A DNA stretch of 64,000 bases from Sorangium cellulosum (GCF_002950945.1 NZ_CP012673.1:13569501-13633500), one strand, 5' to 3'; numbered from the stretch's first letter, positions 16,877 to 25,489 are shown. Notes: generated by a model not told the origin, from the sequence alone. A program made the numbers and translations.

Positions 16877-17315
16877 CCTTCCAGAGGTCTCCGAGCCCCC
16901 GGTTCGCACGCCCGGCGGGGGCGGGCCAAGTTTCGGAGGAGCTCGGTGCGCCCGGCGCGCGGCGAGGGATCGGCGCGCGGGGCGGGGCTGTCGTGCGAGT
17001 GTCCTGATGAAGCGAACATCGCACGTCGCCACGACAGCCACATGCTGCGTCGACAGGTAGGCAGTTCGGCTCCGGTCAGGGCTTGGAATCACCATCTGGA
17101 GAACGGCCCCTACGCGGGAGTATGACGCTGGATTGAGGCGTCCCGCCAGCGCGTGTCGGGCGGTGATGTCCCAGGTTCGTACCGGAAGTGCTACGGGAGT
17201 CTTCACTCATCCGACCACAGCCACGCGGACGAGAACAGGTCCCAAGATCGGTAGACACCTACGTGGGAAGGGCTACCCCTGATCCGTCGCGATCGAGAGA
17301 AGACCTATGCCCGAC
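16877..17315. other. Intergenic region upstream of the ClpA-like gene
   Basis: About 440 bp between the downstream end of a hypothetical gene and the ClpA-like start. It is less GC-rich than its surroundings (about 17000-17300) and presumably carries the ClpA-like promoter, but no clear hexamers, repeats or coding frame were recognised. Confidence 0.4.
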
Positions 17316-17876
17316 TCAGATGATCAGAATCACATCGATATCGCTCTCCGCCGGGACCACGCCCCCGGCGGGCACACAAGGCGCGTTGGCCGGCGCGAGG
17401 CGGAGCGACCCCGACGACCGCACCCGCGCGCTCTCGGGCGCAGGCCCGCCGGCGTCCGCCGCGCCGGGCGGCGGGTCGCCGTGCACGCGAGCGGCGCAGC
17501 CGGCGATCGCGGCGCGCACCGCGCGGAAGACGCCCTCCGCCCCGAGGCCGCCAAGCTCCTCGGCCGCCCTGGCCAGCCGCTCGTCGACGCACGCGGCGCA
17601 CGGCGTCTCGGCGGAGACGAGCCGCACGACGAGCGTCGCGTCCGTGCCGCCGAGCTCGGCCAGCTTGAACGGCACGGCGAGCGCCGAACCGCTGCCCACA
17701 TCGACGCTGATGAGGAGGTGAGCGCCGTCGCGAACGATCACCGTCTGACGCGGAGCCCGTCCGCTCGGTACCGCCGCAGCGGACGCGCGACGACCCGTGT
17801 TGACAAGGACCCACAGACGATCAGAGCTCGCCTGCCCGCTCGTTTCCACAGCGTTGCTGGTGCGGCCTTCTGCCAT
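17316..17876 (-). CDS. Hypothetical protein
   Basis: 186 aa from an ATG preceded by GGAGGGAGCGA, a strong ribosome-binding site that fixes the start. The middle (about 50-120) alternates hydrophobic strands with acidic turns (LLISVDVGSGSALAVPFKLAEL, split here only for description) and has a C-x2-C pair in PCAACVDERLA. The C-terminal third is Pro/Ala-rich and ends in a hydrophobic SDIDVILII. No signal peptide or known family is recognised. It is probably soluble, and a zinc or redox role for the cysteines is only a guess. Confidence 0.6.
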   Translation of the reverse strand: MAEGRTSNAVETSGQASSDRLWVLVNTGRRASAAAVPSGRAPRQTVIVRDGAHLLISVDVGSGSALAVPFKLAELGGTDATLVVRLVSAETPCAACVDERLARAAEELGGLGAEGVFRAVRAAIAGCAARVHGDPPPGAADAGGPAPESARVRSSGSLRLAPANAPCVPAGGVVPAESDIDVILII

Positions 17877-18129
17877 TCGCTCCCTCCGAGAGAGCGAACC
17901 TATCGCCGCCAGAGGCGGACGGCGATGGGCCCAACGGACAGACAATGTCCACACCGGGGAGTCCGCTCCGGACGACTCTCCCGTACGCCAGCGCGTCGGC
18001 GCTTCGACCGCGACGCGTCCATTGCGCTGCTCGGCGCAAGGGAGTAATCAGAGCCCCGGGGAGGGTAGAAAATTGAATGATCCGGAGCGAAGCCACCACG
18101 ACTCGGATCAGGGTCCGGGCGGCGCCGAG

Positions 18130-18351
18130 ATGGATCGCGCGCCGCTTGGCCTCCTGTTCCTCGCTGCAGCGTTCGCGCTGGCACTCCTGCTGACGGCCGT
18201 CGGGCTGCTCGCCTTCGCGGCCATGACCCCGCGATCGCCGTCGCCGCCAGAGCTGCGCGGCGCGGCCGCCGTCCCGCAGGTCGCGGGCTGGCGGCCGGGC
18301 TCAGCCACATCACCTCAGCAGCCGACCAGGCTCGACAGTGCGGCCGGCTAG
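18130..18351 (+). CDS. Small single-pass membrane protein, hypothetical
   Basis: 73 aa. One strong membrane helix (residues 7-30, GLLFLAAAFALALLLTAVG) sits near the N-terminus, followed by a Pro/Ser-rich tail. The frame stays open upstream to about 17797 but shows no protein character there, so the ATG immediately before the helix is chosen despite a weak ribosome-binding site. It is divergent from the preceding hypothetical gene and convergent with the receiver gene. It could be a chance frame; the well-formed helix is the main support. Confidence 0.4.
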   Translation: MDRAPLGLLFLAAAFALALLLTAVGLLAFAAMTPRSPSPPELRGAAAVPQVAGWRPGSATSPQQPTRLDSAAG

Positions 18352-18356
18352 CTCGC

Positions 18357-18767
18357 CTAGCCGCAGGTCTTCTGGACCACGCCGAGCAGCGCCCCGAAGT
18401 CGACGGGCTTCTTCAGGTAGCCCGGGCCGTCGGGCGGGGCGTCGTTGCCGGAGACGATGGTCACCGGAATGGCCGCGAGCGCGTGCACCTGCTTCAGCGC
18501 CTCGAGCATCTCCTCGCCGGTCATGATCGGCATCATCAGGTCGAGCAGGATGAGCCCTGGCGGCGGGTCCGCCTCGTGCAGCAGATCCAGCGCCTCCTTG
18601 CCGTTGCTGGCGCAGTAGACGTCGTAGCCGGCCGCCTCCAGCATCTCCCGGAGCATCTCCCGCAGCTCGGCGTCGTCGTCGACCAGGAGGACAGGGGCGC
18701 GTGGGTTCGGGGGAATCGGCGTCACGCGCGGCGTGTTGGGCCCGCCGGTTGGCAGGGGCTCACTCAT
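18357..18767 (-). CDS. Single-domain response regulator
   Basis: 136 aa, a CheY-like receiver with no output domain. The acidic pocket is in LLVDDDAELRE, the phospho-acceptor Asp in LILLDLMMPIM, and Lys in GYLKKPVDF. A short Pro-rich tail of about 25 residues precedes the fold. ATG at 18767 is chosen over the longer frame because GAGGTGA lies at suitable spacing. There is no adjacent kinase gene, so it probably acts in a phosphorelay encoded elsewhere. Confidence 0.92.
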   Translation of the reverse strand: MSEPLPTGGPNTPRVTPIPPNPRAPVLLVDDDAELREMLREMLEAAGYDVYCASNGKEALDLLHEADPPPGLILLDLMMPIMTGEEMLEALKQVHALAAIPVTIVSGNDAPPDGPGYLKKPVDFGALLGVVQKTCG

Positions 18768-19023
18768 TGCTGTCACCTCGTCCGGGCTGCGCAAGCATGC
18801 TGAAGCGATAGCAGGCGAAAGCCATGGGCGCATCGCATGCTCCCGGTATGTCCGGATCTTCTCCGGGTCCGTGGTTCCAGGTCGCGCCCGGCGGCGCCGC
18901 TCCGCGAGCCGAGCCGAGGGCGAGGGGCGCGGCGGGATGCGGGGCGGGAAGCGTGGCGGGAGGGCCGAGCGCCGCGAGCGAGTCCATGCGAAGCGCGGAG
19001 CGTCGCGGGAGTTTCGCCGCGGG

Positions 19024-20193
19024 TCAAGCCTCTCCGCATGGCCGCGGCGCCTCGCGCGCGCCGGCGGACCGGCCGGGCCCGAACCCGAGCGCGCGCGCCT
19101 GGGCGGGGCCGGTGTGGCGACGGCGCCAGATCACCGCGTCGAGCGCGTAGTGCGTCGCCTGCGGGAGCGCGAGCAGCGGCACGAGCAGCGCCCGCGCGAG
19201 CGGCCCGAGCAGCGGCTCCTCGGCGGCGCCGCCGAAGAGCTCGGGACGATCGTGCCAGACCAGGCGGTCCCAGAGCATCTCCTCGGCGAACGCGAGCGCG
19301 AGCGCGAGCCCGAGGAAGGCGAGCAGCCCGCCGGAGAGCAGCCGCCCGAGCAGCGAGCCGGGCACCTCGCCGGCCCGCTCGCGGCCGTACGTGTACAGGA
19401 GCGCCATGTACGGCACGCCGTGCACGACGACGTTCGTGACCGTGAACTGGAGGTCGCTGTTCGTCGCGACGATGCCGACGTACCAGGTCGCCGCCGTCGT
19501 CGCCACGACGACGTGTTTGCCGAGGTTCAGCGGCGCGCGCGCGACGCAGGCCCGGTGGATCACGCGCGCGACGTAGGCGGCGGCGAGCGCGGCGTACACC
19601 GCGCCGAGCGGGCCGACCGCGGCCGCGAGCCAGGGGGCGCTCACGAAGTCGCCGTCGACGAACCAGCGGAACGCGCGCGGCGGGCACGTGTGCCAGTAGA
19701 GGAGCGGCCACCCCGTGGCCGCGTAGATCAGCGCGTCGTCGAGGGCGCGGTCGAGGCGCGCGCGCTCGCCGGCGAGGGCGCGGTAGATCGCGGCCCACCC
19801 GATCTGCTGGCGGACGAAGTGGATCACGGCGGCGTAGGCGAGCGCGCGCCAGAAGGTCAGCTCGGAGGCGAGGTGCAGCGCGACGCCGGCGGCGTAGCAG
19901 GCGAGCGGCACCCCGGCGTAGAGCGCGGGGTGGCGGCGGAGCTCCTCGCGATCGAGGTACGTGCGGAAGAGCGTGGTGTGCACGTGGGCGACGTCCACGC
20001 CGACCACGAAGAGCAGGAAGCCCCACGCGGGGAGCTCGCCGCCCGCGGAGAGCGCCGCGATCGCGAGCGCCGCCGCCGCGGAGCCGCCGAACACGGCGAG
20101 GTCGCGGCCGCGGCTCCACAGGAAGGCGGAGGAGGCCGCGCCGCGGCGCGCCGCGGGCAGCGCGGCGAGGAGGTCGGGCCCGGCCGAGGCCAA
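19024..20193 (-). CDS. Polytopic membrane protein with conserved-looking histidines, unknown function
   Basis: About 389 aa with roughly eight to ten hydrophobic segments. Several polar clusters rich in His and Arg lie next to membrane segments: DVAHVHTTLFRTYLDRE, VIHFVRQQIGW, YWHTCPPRAFRWF, VVVHGVPYMALLY and QATHYALDAVIWR. This pattern recalls integral-membrane metalloenzymes such as desaturases or Brp/Blh-type carotenoid oxygenases, but I cannot confirm any family. TTG 20193 is the best of few starts, just after the stop of the DUF350 gene. The two genes are probably co-transcribed. Confidence 0.65.
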   Translation of the reverse strand: MASAGPDLLAALPAARRGAASSAFLWSRGRDLAVFGGSAAAALAIAALSAGGELPAWGFLLFVVGVDVAHVHTTLFRTYLDREELRRHPALYAGVPLACYAAGVALHLASELTFWRALAYAAVIHFVRQQIGWAAIYRALAGERARLDRALDDALIYAATGWPLLYWHTCPPRAFRWFVDGDFVSAPWLAAAVGPLGAVYAALAAAYVARVIHRACVARAPLNLGKHVVVATTAATWYVGIVATNSDLQFTVTNVVVHGVPYMALLYTYGRERAGEVPGSLLGRLLSGGLLAFLGLALALAFAEEMLWDRLVWHDRPELFGGAAEEPLLGPLARALLVPLLALPQATHYALDAVIWRRRHTGPAQARALGFGPGRSAGAREAPRPCGEA

Positions 20194-20210
20194 CGCCGAG
20201 ACCCCGCGCG

Positions 20211-20432
20211 TCAGCCGTGGATCGCCGCGGAGATGATCCAGGCGAGGCCCAGGATCACCGCGCCGATCACGATCGCGAGCGCGGTGTTGTGGTCCTCCTC
20301 GATCTCCTTGCGGATGGAGAACGGGGTGAGCTTCGTGATGATCACGAACGCCAGCAGGAAGACGACCAGCCCGAGGGCGACGAACACGAGCGTTCCGACC
20401 ACGGCTTTCATCAGGTTCTGCACGTCGGGCAT
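20211..20432 (-). CDS. DUF350 family small membrane protein
   Basis: 73 aa with two membrane helices (about 12-32 and 50-70) separated by the charged loop FSIRKEIEEDHNTALA, the characteristic DUF350 layout. GAGAGAACC precedes the ATG. DUF350 proteins are small inner-membrane proteins of unknown biochemical role, often next to other membrane-protein genes. Here it immediately precedes the polytopic protein, and the two probably form a two-gene unit. Confidence 0.85.
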   Translation of the reverse strand: MPDVQNLMKAVVGTLVFVALGLVVFLLAFVIITKLTPFSIRKEIEEDHNTALAIVIGAVILGLAWIISAAIHG

Positions 20433-20473
20433 CGGCGGTTCTCTCTGAGCTCGGGGCGGCGCGCGGCGGGGCT

Positions 20474-20527
20474 CGGGGCGCGGGACGACTGCTGCGCGGC
20501 CGGGGCGCGGGACGACTGCTGCGCGCG
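20474..20527. repeat. 27-bp tandem duplication
   Basis: CGGGGCGCGGGACGACTGCT followed by GCGCG occurs at 20474-20498 and again at 20501-20525, a two-copy tandem repeat in the promoter-side spacer between the divergent DUF350 and M16 genes. Confidence 0.8.
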
Positions 20528-20625
20528 AGCCTACGCGAGTCGGCCGGCAGCGTGAAGCGGGCTCGCCGCGCTGCGGCGGAAGCAGACCGGCGCGCGCCCG
20601 GCCGGCGACGTGCTATCGCCTTGCC

Positions 20626-22440
20626 GTGCCGACGACGGTGAGCCGCCACCTGCTCCGCCGCACCCTGCTCCGCCGCGCCTTCATGGCCGGGATCGCGGCG
20701 CTCGGCCTCCTCGGCGCGGGGGCGCCCTGGCCTGCCTCCGCCGCGCCGGAGGCGCCTGCCGCCGCACCGAAGGCGCCGGCGGGCGATGCGCCGAAGGCGC
20801 CTGGCTCTGCCGCCCCGAAGGCGCCGGGCTCTGCCGCCCCGAAGGCGCCTGCCGCCGCCCCGAAGGCGCCTGCCGCCGCCCCGAAGGCGCCTGGCTCTGC
20901 CGCCCCGAAGGCGCCTGCCGCGGAAGTGCAGCGAAAACCGGCCGGCGGGCGCTCGTGGGGCGCCGGCACGCCCGCAAGGGCCGCGACACGCGCCGCGGAG
21001 CCACCGGAGGCGCCGCTCGCGCTCGCGCTGCCCGTGGAGCGGGCGACGCTCCAGAACGGGCTGCGCGTCGTGCTGAGCGCCGACAGGAGCGCGCCCACCG
21101 TCGCGGTCGCCGTGACGTACGACGCGGGCTCCCGCGACGAGCCGAGCGGCAGGAGCGGCGTCGCCAGCCTCGTCGCAGGCATGATGGGCCGGGGCAGCCG
21201 CAACGTGCCCCCGGGCGGGCACCTGCGCCTCGTGACCGAGCGCGGCGGCGAGCTCTCGGCCACCGTCGAGGCCGACCGCACGACCTACGTGGAGGTGCTG
21301 CCCGCGAGCGAGCTCGCGCTCGGGCTGTGGCTCGAGGCCGACCGCATGCGGGCGCTCGACCTGAGCGCGGCGGGCTTCGAAGCGCAGCACCGGGCGGCCC
21401 AGGAGCACCGCGGCGCGGTCCTCGGCGCGGCGTACGGCCAGGGCGCCATCCGGCTCGGGGAGCTCGCCTTCCAGGGGTACTGGCCCTACGAGCACCCGGC
21501 GCTCGGCGAGGCGGACGACGTCGCCGGCGCGGAGCTCTCCTGGGTCCGCGAGTTCCACGCCGCCCACTACGGCCCGGGCAAGGCGGTGCTCACGATCGTC
21601 GGCGACTTCGACCCCGGCGAGGCCATGGCGCTGGTGCGCCAGCACTTCGACGGCATCCCGGCCGCCGCCGCGGCCGCGCCCTTCAAGGACGTCCCGTTCC
21701 CCGAGCAGACGAGCCAGCGCACCGCCGTGGTGCGGGACAGCGCCGCCCGCGTCCCGGCCATCCACTACGGGTGGGCCGTCCCGCCGCGCGCGCACCGGGA
21801 CCACGACGCGCTGGAGCTCGCGGCCGTCCTGCTCGGCCAGGGCGAGAGCTCGCGCCTCGAGACGCTCCTGGTCAGGGACAAGGCGGTCGCGCAGTCGGTG
21901 CGGGTCTCGACCCGCGGCCACCGCGGGCCGGATCTGTTCGCCATCGCCGTGCGGCTCGCGGACGGCGCCCGGGTCGGCGACGTCGAGAAGCTCATCGAGG
22001 GCGAGATCCGCGCGCTCGGGACGGCGGGGCCGTCACAAGCCGAGCTGGCGAAGGCGCGCCGGCTCCTCCAGTCGGCGTTCGTGGCGGGCCTCGCGGACGT
22101 GGGCGCGCGGGCGCGGGCGCTCGGCGAGCGCGAGCTGCTCTTCGGGGACGCGGCCCACCTGAACGGCGAGCTCGCGCGCTACTTCGCGGTGACCCGCGAG
22201 GACGTGCAGCGGGCCGTGCGCGATCACCTCGGCCCGACGCGCAGGACGATCGTGGAGACCTACCCTCCCGCCGCCGCGGAGCCGGCCCGGGCGCCCGCGC
22301 GTGTGGCGGCGCCGCAGGCCCGAGGCGCCGCGCGCGCGGGCGCGCCGGCGGCGCCGGGCAAGAAGACCCCGGCGAAGGCGCGCGGCGGGGCGGCGCGGCC
22401 TGCGCCGAAGAAGAAGCCGACGAAGCCGAAGAAGAAGTGA
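20626..22440 (+). CDS. M16-fold protein lacking the zinc motif (exported)
   Basis: 604 aa. An N-terminal export signal (RRTLLRRAFMAGIAALGLLG) is followed by PKAP repeats and then an M16B insulinase-like fold (about 130-560). At the position of the zinc motif HxxEH, normally G-x-A-H-x-x-E-H-M, the sequence reads GVASLVAGM, so all three metal/catalytic residues are substituted. Surrounding landmarks YDAGSRDEPSG and TTYVEVLP remain. The C-terminus is Lys/Pro-rich (KKKPTKPKKK). GTG 20626 is taken as start; ATG 20683 would also keep the signal. It is followed 4 bp later by the ribosome-binding region of a second M16-like gene, so a heterodimer is likely. Confidence 0.88.
   Translation: MPTTVSRHLLRRTLLRRAFMAGIAALGLLGAGAPWPASAAPEAPAAAPKAPAGDAPKAPGSAAPKAPGSAAPKAPAAAPKAPAAAPKAPGSAAPKAPAAEVQRKPAGGRSWGAGTPARAATRAAEPPEAPLALALPVERATLQNGLRVVLSADRSAPTVAVAVTYDAGSRDEPSGRSGVASLVAGMMGRGSRNVPPGGHLRLVTERGGELSATVEADRTTYVEVLPASELALGLWLEADRMRALDLSAAGFEAQHRAAQEHRGAVLGAAYGQGAIRLGELAFQGYWPYEHPALGEADDVAGAELSWVREFHAAHYGPGKAVLTIVGDFDPGEAMALVRQHFDGIPAAAAAAPFKDVPFPEQTSQRTAVVRDSAARVPAIHYGWAVPPRAHRDHDALELAAVLLGQGESSRLETLLVRDKAVAQSVRVSTRGHRGPDLFAIAVRLADGARVGDVEKLIEGEIRALGTAGPSQAELAKARRLLQSAFVAGLADVGARARALGERELLFGDAAHLNGELARYFAVTREDVQRAVRDHLGPTRRTIVETYPPAAAEPARAPARVAAPQARGAARAGAPAAPGKKTPAKARGGAARPAPKKKPTKPKKK
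20761..20923 (+). repeat. Coding repeat of PKAP-type units
   Basis: About nine imperfect 15-21-bp units built on CCGAAGGCGCCTG encode APKAP, PGSA and AAAPKAP motifs between the export signal and the M16 fold. It is probably a flexible, Pro-rich spacer and a site of length variation. Confidence 0.8.
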
Positions 22441-22475
22441 GGCGATGAGCGAGCGAAGCGAGCGAGGCCACGGGC

Positions 22476-22531
22476 ACGACGGGCGCGGCAGACACGACGG
22501 GCGCGACGGGCGCGACGGGCGCAATCAGGGC
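22476..22531 (+). repeat. 10-bp GACGGGCGCG repeat
   Basis: Imperfect units of ACGACGGGCG/GACGGGCGCG lie between the two M16 genes. If translated from the upstream ATG they would give a His/Gly/Arg/Asp-rich stretch unlike any export signal. Confidence 0.7.
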
Positions 22532-22570
22532 GACGCGCACGCGCAGCGCGACCGGCACGAACGACCGACG

Positions 22571-24184
22571 ATGCGCCCCCGGGCCCGCTGGATCGCGGCG
22601 CTCGCCGCGGCGCTCGCCTGCGGGTGCGCCCCGGCGGGGCGCGCCTCGCGGCCGCCGGCGACCGCGGCCGCCCCGGCGAAGGACGCGCCGGCGGGGGCGC
22701 GCTCGCAGGCGAGCGCCGCGGCCCGCGAGCAGCCCCCGCCGTCCGGCCCCGCGCGCCCCGCGCGTATGCCCGCGATCACCTGGGCCGAGCTCCCCAGCGG
22801 CCTGAGCGTCGCCACGGCGGTGAACCGCGCGCTGCCCCTCGTCGAGGTCCGCGCGTTGATCCGCGGCGGCGCGGCGGCCGACGGCGAGCTCACCGGGCTC
22901 GCCGCGCTCACCGCGGAGCTCGCCGTGCACGGCGGCGCCGGCGGCCTCCCCGGCCGCGAGCTGCTCGCGCGCGTCGAGTCGCTCGGCGCCTCGCTCCGGG
23001 TCGACACGGGCCTCGACGCGACGGTGATCAGCCTGCGCGCGACCAAGGACCACCTCGCCGAGGCGCTCGAGCTGCTCGGGCTCGTCGTGCAGCGCCCGCG
23101 GCTCGACCCCGCGGAGCTCGCCAGGCTGAAGGCCCGCGCCGTCGAGGCGGCCCGCGAGCGCGCCCACACCGACGCCCGCTGGGGGGCGTTGATGGTCCTC
23201 TTCCGCGACCTCTACGCGCTCCCCGGCGAGCTGCACCCGTACGCCTCGTTCGAGGCGACCGCGGCGGAGCTCCCGAGGATCACCGCCGCCGACTGCCGCG
23301 CGTTCCACGGCCGGTGGTACGTCCCGAAGAACACCGTGGTGGTGGTCGCGGGCGACACCACGCCCGAGGCCGTGCGCGCGGCCGTGGAGAAGGCGTTCCC
23401 CGATCGCCGCGGCGACGAGCCGCAGGGGCTCTCGTTCACCGACCCCCTGCCTCCCGCGTCGCTCAAGATCACGATCGTCGATCGCCCGCGGAGCGCGCAG
23501 AGCGAGATCTTCGTCGGCGTCCTCGGCCCCGAGCGCGGCGACCCGGCGTGGCCCGCGTTCGCGGTCGCGGGCCAGGTGCTCGGCGGCCCTGCGGGCTGGC
23601 TGTCGCAGGAGCTCGTCGCGGACGCCGCGCGCGCGGTGGCGCGCGCGGCGTCCGCGACCACGTTCGAGGTCGCGCACGGGCCCGTCCCGCTCGTGGCCCA
23701 CGCGAGCGCCGCGGCGGAGCGGACCGGCGCCGTCGCGCAGGCGCTGCTCGCGCAGGCGGAGCGGCTCGCCACCACGATGCCGTCGCACGAGGAGGTCGAC
23801 GCCGCGGCGCGCCGCATCTCCGCCGGCTTCGGCCTCGGCATCGGGACGGCCGGCGGCCTCGCCGACGAGATCGTGGCCCTGCAGGTGCTCGGGTTGCCGG
23901 ACGAGCACCACGACAGCTACCGCAAGGAGCTCCGCGACATGACCCCGCCCCTCGTGGGCAAGGTCGCGGCCGATCACGTGCGGCCGTCGCGCGCCGTGCT
24001 GGTCGTGTCCGGCGACGCCCAGGTGCTCGGGCCCATGCTGAGCCGCCTCGCCGACGTGAAGGTGGTGGATCCGACCCGCGCCTTCGAGCGGAAGCGCACG
24101 ATCCCGCGGGACGCGGCTGCCTCGAGCGAGCCGGGGCAGGCGCCGGGCGGCGCGCCCGCCGACGCCGCCGAGGGGCGGCCATGA
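22571..24184 (+). CDS. Second M16-fold lipoprotein, also lacking the zinc motif
   Basis: 537 aa from ATG 22571, where the product begins with a lipoprotein signal (MRPRARWIAALAAALACGC). ATG 22445, 4 bp after the previous stop and preceded by GTGAGG, is in frame, but would add 42 low-complexity residues before the signal; translation may begin there by coupling. The M16B fold spans about 60-520 (PSGLSVATAVNRALPLVEV, FHGRWYVPKNTVVVVAGDT). At the HxxEH position it reads GLAALTAEL, so no zinc ligands remain. Usually one partner of such a pair is active; here neither is. It overlaps the hydrolase gene by four bases. Confidence 0.86.
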   Translation: MRPRARWIAALAAALACGCAPAGRASRPPATAAAPAKDAPAGARSQASAAAREQPPPSGPARPARMPAITWAELPSGLSVATAVNRALPLVEVRALIRGGAAADGELTGLAALTAELAVHGGAGGLPGRELLARVESLGASLRVDTGLDATVISLRATKDHLAEALELLGLVVQRPRLDPAELARLKARAVEAARERAHTDARWGALMVLFRDLYALPGELHPYASFEATAAELPRITAADCRAFHGRWYVPKNTVVVVAGDTTPEAVRAAVEKAFPDRRGDEPQGLSFTDPLPPASLKITIVDRPRSAQSEIFVGVLGPERGDPAWPAFAVAGQVLGGPAGWLSQELVADAARAVARAASATTFEVAHGPVPLVAHASAAAERTGAVAQALLAQAERLATTMPSHEEVDAAARRISAGFGLGIGTAGGLADEIVALQVLGLPDEHHDSYRKELRDMTPPLVGKVAADHVRPSRAVLVVSGDAQVLGPMLSRLADVKVVDPTRAFERKRTIPRDAAASSEPGQAPGGAPADAAEGRP

Positions 24185-25281
24185 CACGGCCGCCGCGCCC
24201 GTCGAGTGTCCCCGCGCGCCCGTCGAGTGTCCCCGCGCGCCCGTCGAGTGTCCCCGCGCGCCCGTCGAGTGTCCCCGCGCGCCGCGCGCGTTTCGCCGGG
24301 CTGGCGGCGCGCGCCGTCGCGCTCGCGGTGGGCCTCGCGGCCGCCGTGCCGGGCCGCGCCGGGGCGCAGCCGAGGCCTCCGAGGCCTGCCCCGGTCGACG
24401 CCGCGCCGGCGCCGCCGGCGCCGCCGCGGCCCGCCGGGCCGCTCGACGGCGCGACCTACGACTACGACCACCCGGCGACGCCGGCGGCCGGACCTGCCCG
24501 GCAGGGCGCAGCGCCCTCCGCCGACGCGGCCGCGCCCGCGGTGCCGCCGGAGCAGCGGTGGCTCGGGCGCGCGTTCGTGCACCGCCTGGCCGCCGCGGAT
24601 CCCGCGCGGCCGCTGCCGGTGCTCGTGTTCCTGCACGGCACCAACACGGCGCAGATCAAGCACCGCTGGATGGGGGGAGGCCAGGAGGGCGACGTCCGGC
24701 GCATCGCGGCGCAGCTCATGGAATCGGGCCAGGTCCCGCCGATCGTCGTCGCCGCGCCGAGCGTGGTGCTCCCGGCGGCCGCCGGCGTGGCGCGGACGAG
24801 CTGGCCTGCCTTCGACCTCGGCACGTTCCTCGACGCCACGGCCGCGCGGCTGCGCGGCGTCGCGACCCTCGACCGCACGCGTGTCGTCGTCGCGGCCCAC
24901 TCCGGCGGCGGCTGCAACAGCGCGGGCGGCATCGCGACGGCCCTGCGCGTGTCCCCTCCCGCACACGCCGCGCTCGTGATCGACACGTGCATGGATGTCG
25001 AGCTCGCGCCCTCCCTCGCCCAGGCCGCTCCGACCACACACGTCGTCGTGTCGTGGCAGACGATGACCTGGGCCAAGCGCCCCCTCCGCGACTTCGCGCT
25101 GGCGTTCCAGCGCGCCGCCGAGGCGCACCCGCCGGCCGCCGGCGTCCTCCGCGAGCTCGAGCACCTCCACCCGACGGAGCCGATGCCCCACGACGCGATG
25201 GTGCCCCTGGTGCTGCGCCGGTGGCTGCCGCCGCTGCTCTCCCCGGACGCCGCGCCCCGCGTGCCCTGCATCTCGCCTTGA
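24181..25281 (+). CDS. Exported alpha/beta-hydrolase-fold protein
   Basis: 366 aa. ATGA overlap with the M16 gene fixes coupling. Residues 8-35 are four PSSVPAR repeats, then a signal-like hydrophobic stretch (about 40-60) ending in GRAGAQ. The catalytic part shows the oxyanion-strand motif LVFLHGTNTA and a nucleophile elbow AAHSGGGCNS (Ser241), with a candidate acid in VIDTCMD and a C-terminal His in MPHDAMV. It is likely a periplasmic or outer-membrane esterase/peptidase-like hydrolase. Linkage to two zinc-less M16 proteins suggests the three act on the same peptide or envelope substrate (inference). Confidence 0.75.
   Translation: MTRPPRPSSVPARPSSVPARPSSVPARPSSVPARRARFAGLAARAVALAVGLAAAVPGRAGAQPRPPRPAPVDAAPAPPAPPRPAGPLDGATYDYDHPATPAAGPARQGAAPSADAAAPAVPPEQRWLGRAFVHRLAAADPARPLPVLVFLHGTNTAQIKHRWMGGGQEGDVRRIAAQLMESGQVPPIVVAAPSVVLPAAAGVARTSWPAFDLGTFLDATAARLRGVATLDRTRVVVAAHSGGGCNSAGGIATALRVSPPAHAALVIDTCMDVELAPSLAQAAPTTHVVVSWQTMTWAKRPLRDFALAFQRAAEAHPPAAGVLRELEHLHPTEPMPHDAMVPLVLRRWLPPLLSPDAAPRVPCISP
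24198..24282 (+). repeat. 21-bp coding tandem repeat, four copies
   Basis: Four perfect copies of CCGTCGAGTGTCCCCGCGCG plus one base encode PSSVPAR at the extreme N-terminus of the hydrolase, ahead of its hydrophobic export segment. Perfect identity implies recent expansion. Confidence 0.95.
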
Positions 25282-25404
25282 GCGGCGGTCACCCGCTTCG
25301 GATACGGGCCCATCTCGACGTTTTCGGTGCTCAGCGCACAGGAGTGCGCTTGCGCGCCGAAAACGCCGATCTGGGCCCGTCTCCTGTGCGGGTGACCGCC
25401 GCTC
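25280..25404. repeat. 125-bp nested inverted repeat (large hairpin)
   Basis: Outer arms GAGCGGCGGTCACCCGC (25280-25296) and GCGGGTGACCGCCGCTC (25388-25404) are perfect 17-bp complements. Inner arms at 25304-25327 and 25357-25380 (core ACGGGCCC... GTTTTCGG) pair with few mismatches, and the tip contains AGCGCAC/GTGCGCT. The left arm overlaps the hydrolase TGA. There is no T tract, so it is not a simple terminator. It looks like a MITE/REP-type palindromic element or a very large 3' hairpin. Confidence 0.9.
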
Positions 25405-25434
25405 TGGGACGCTTGTACCCGGGGGTGGGGGCGC

Positions 25435-25489
25435 AAAAAAAAAAGAGCGCCCGGGCGACGGTGGGGGGGGAACCGTCCGTCAGGCGCTC
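25435..25489 (-). terminator. Intrinsic terminator for the minus-strand hypothetical gene
   Basis: On the minus strand GAGCGCC followed by TGACGGACGGTT pairs with ACCGTCGCCC and GGGCGCTC around a C8 loop, and the stem is followed by ten T residues (A10 at 25435-25444 on plus). This is a textbook rho-independent terminator, unusual in such GC-rich DNA, about 145 bp beyond the stop codon. Confidence 0.85.
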
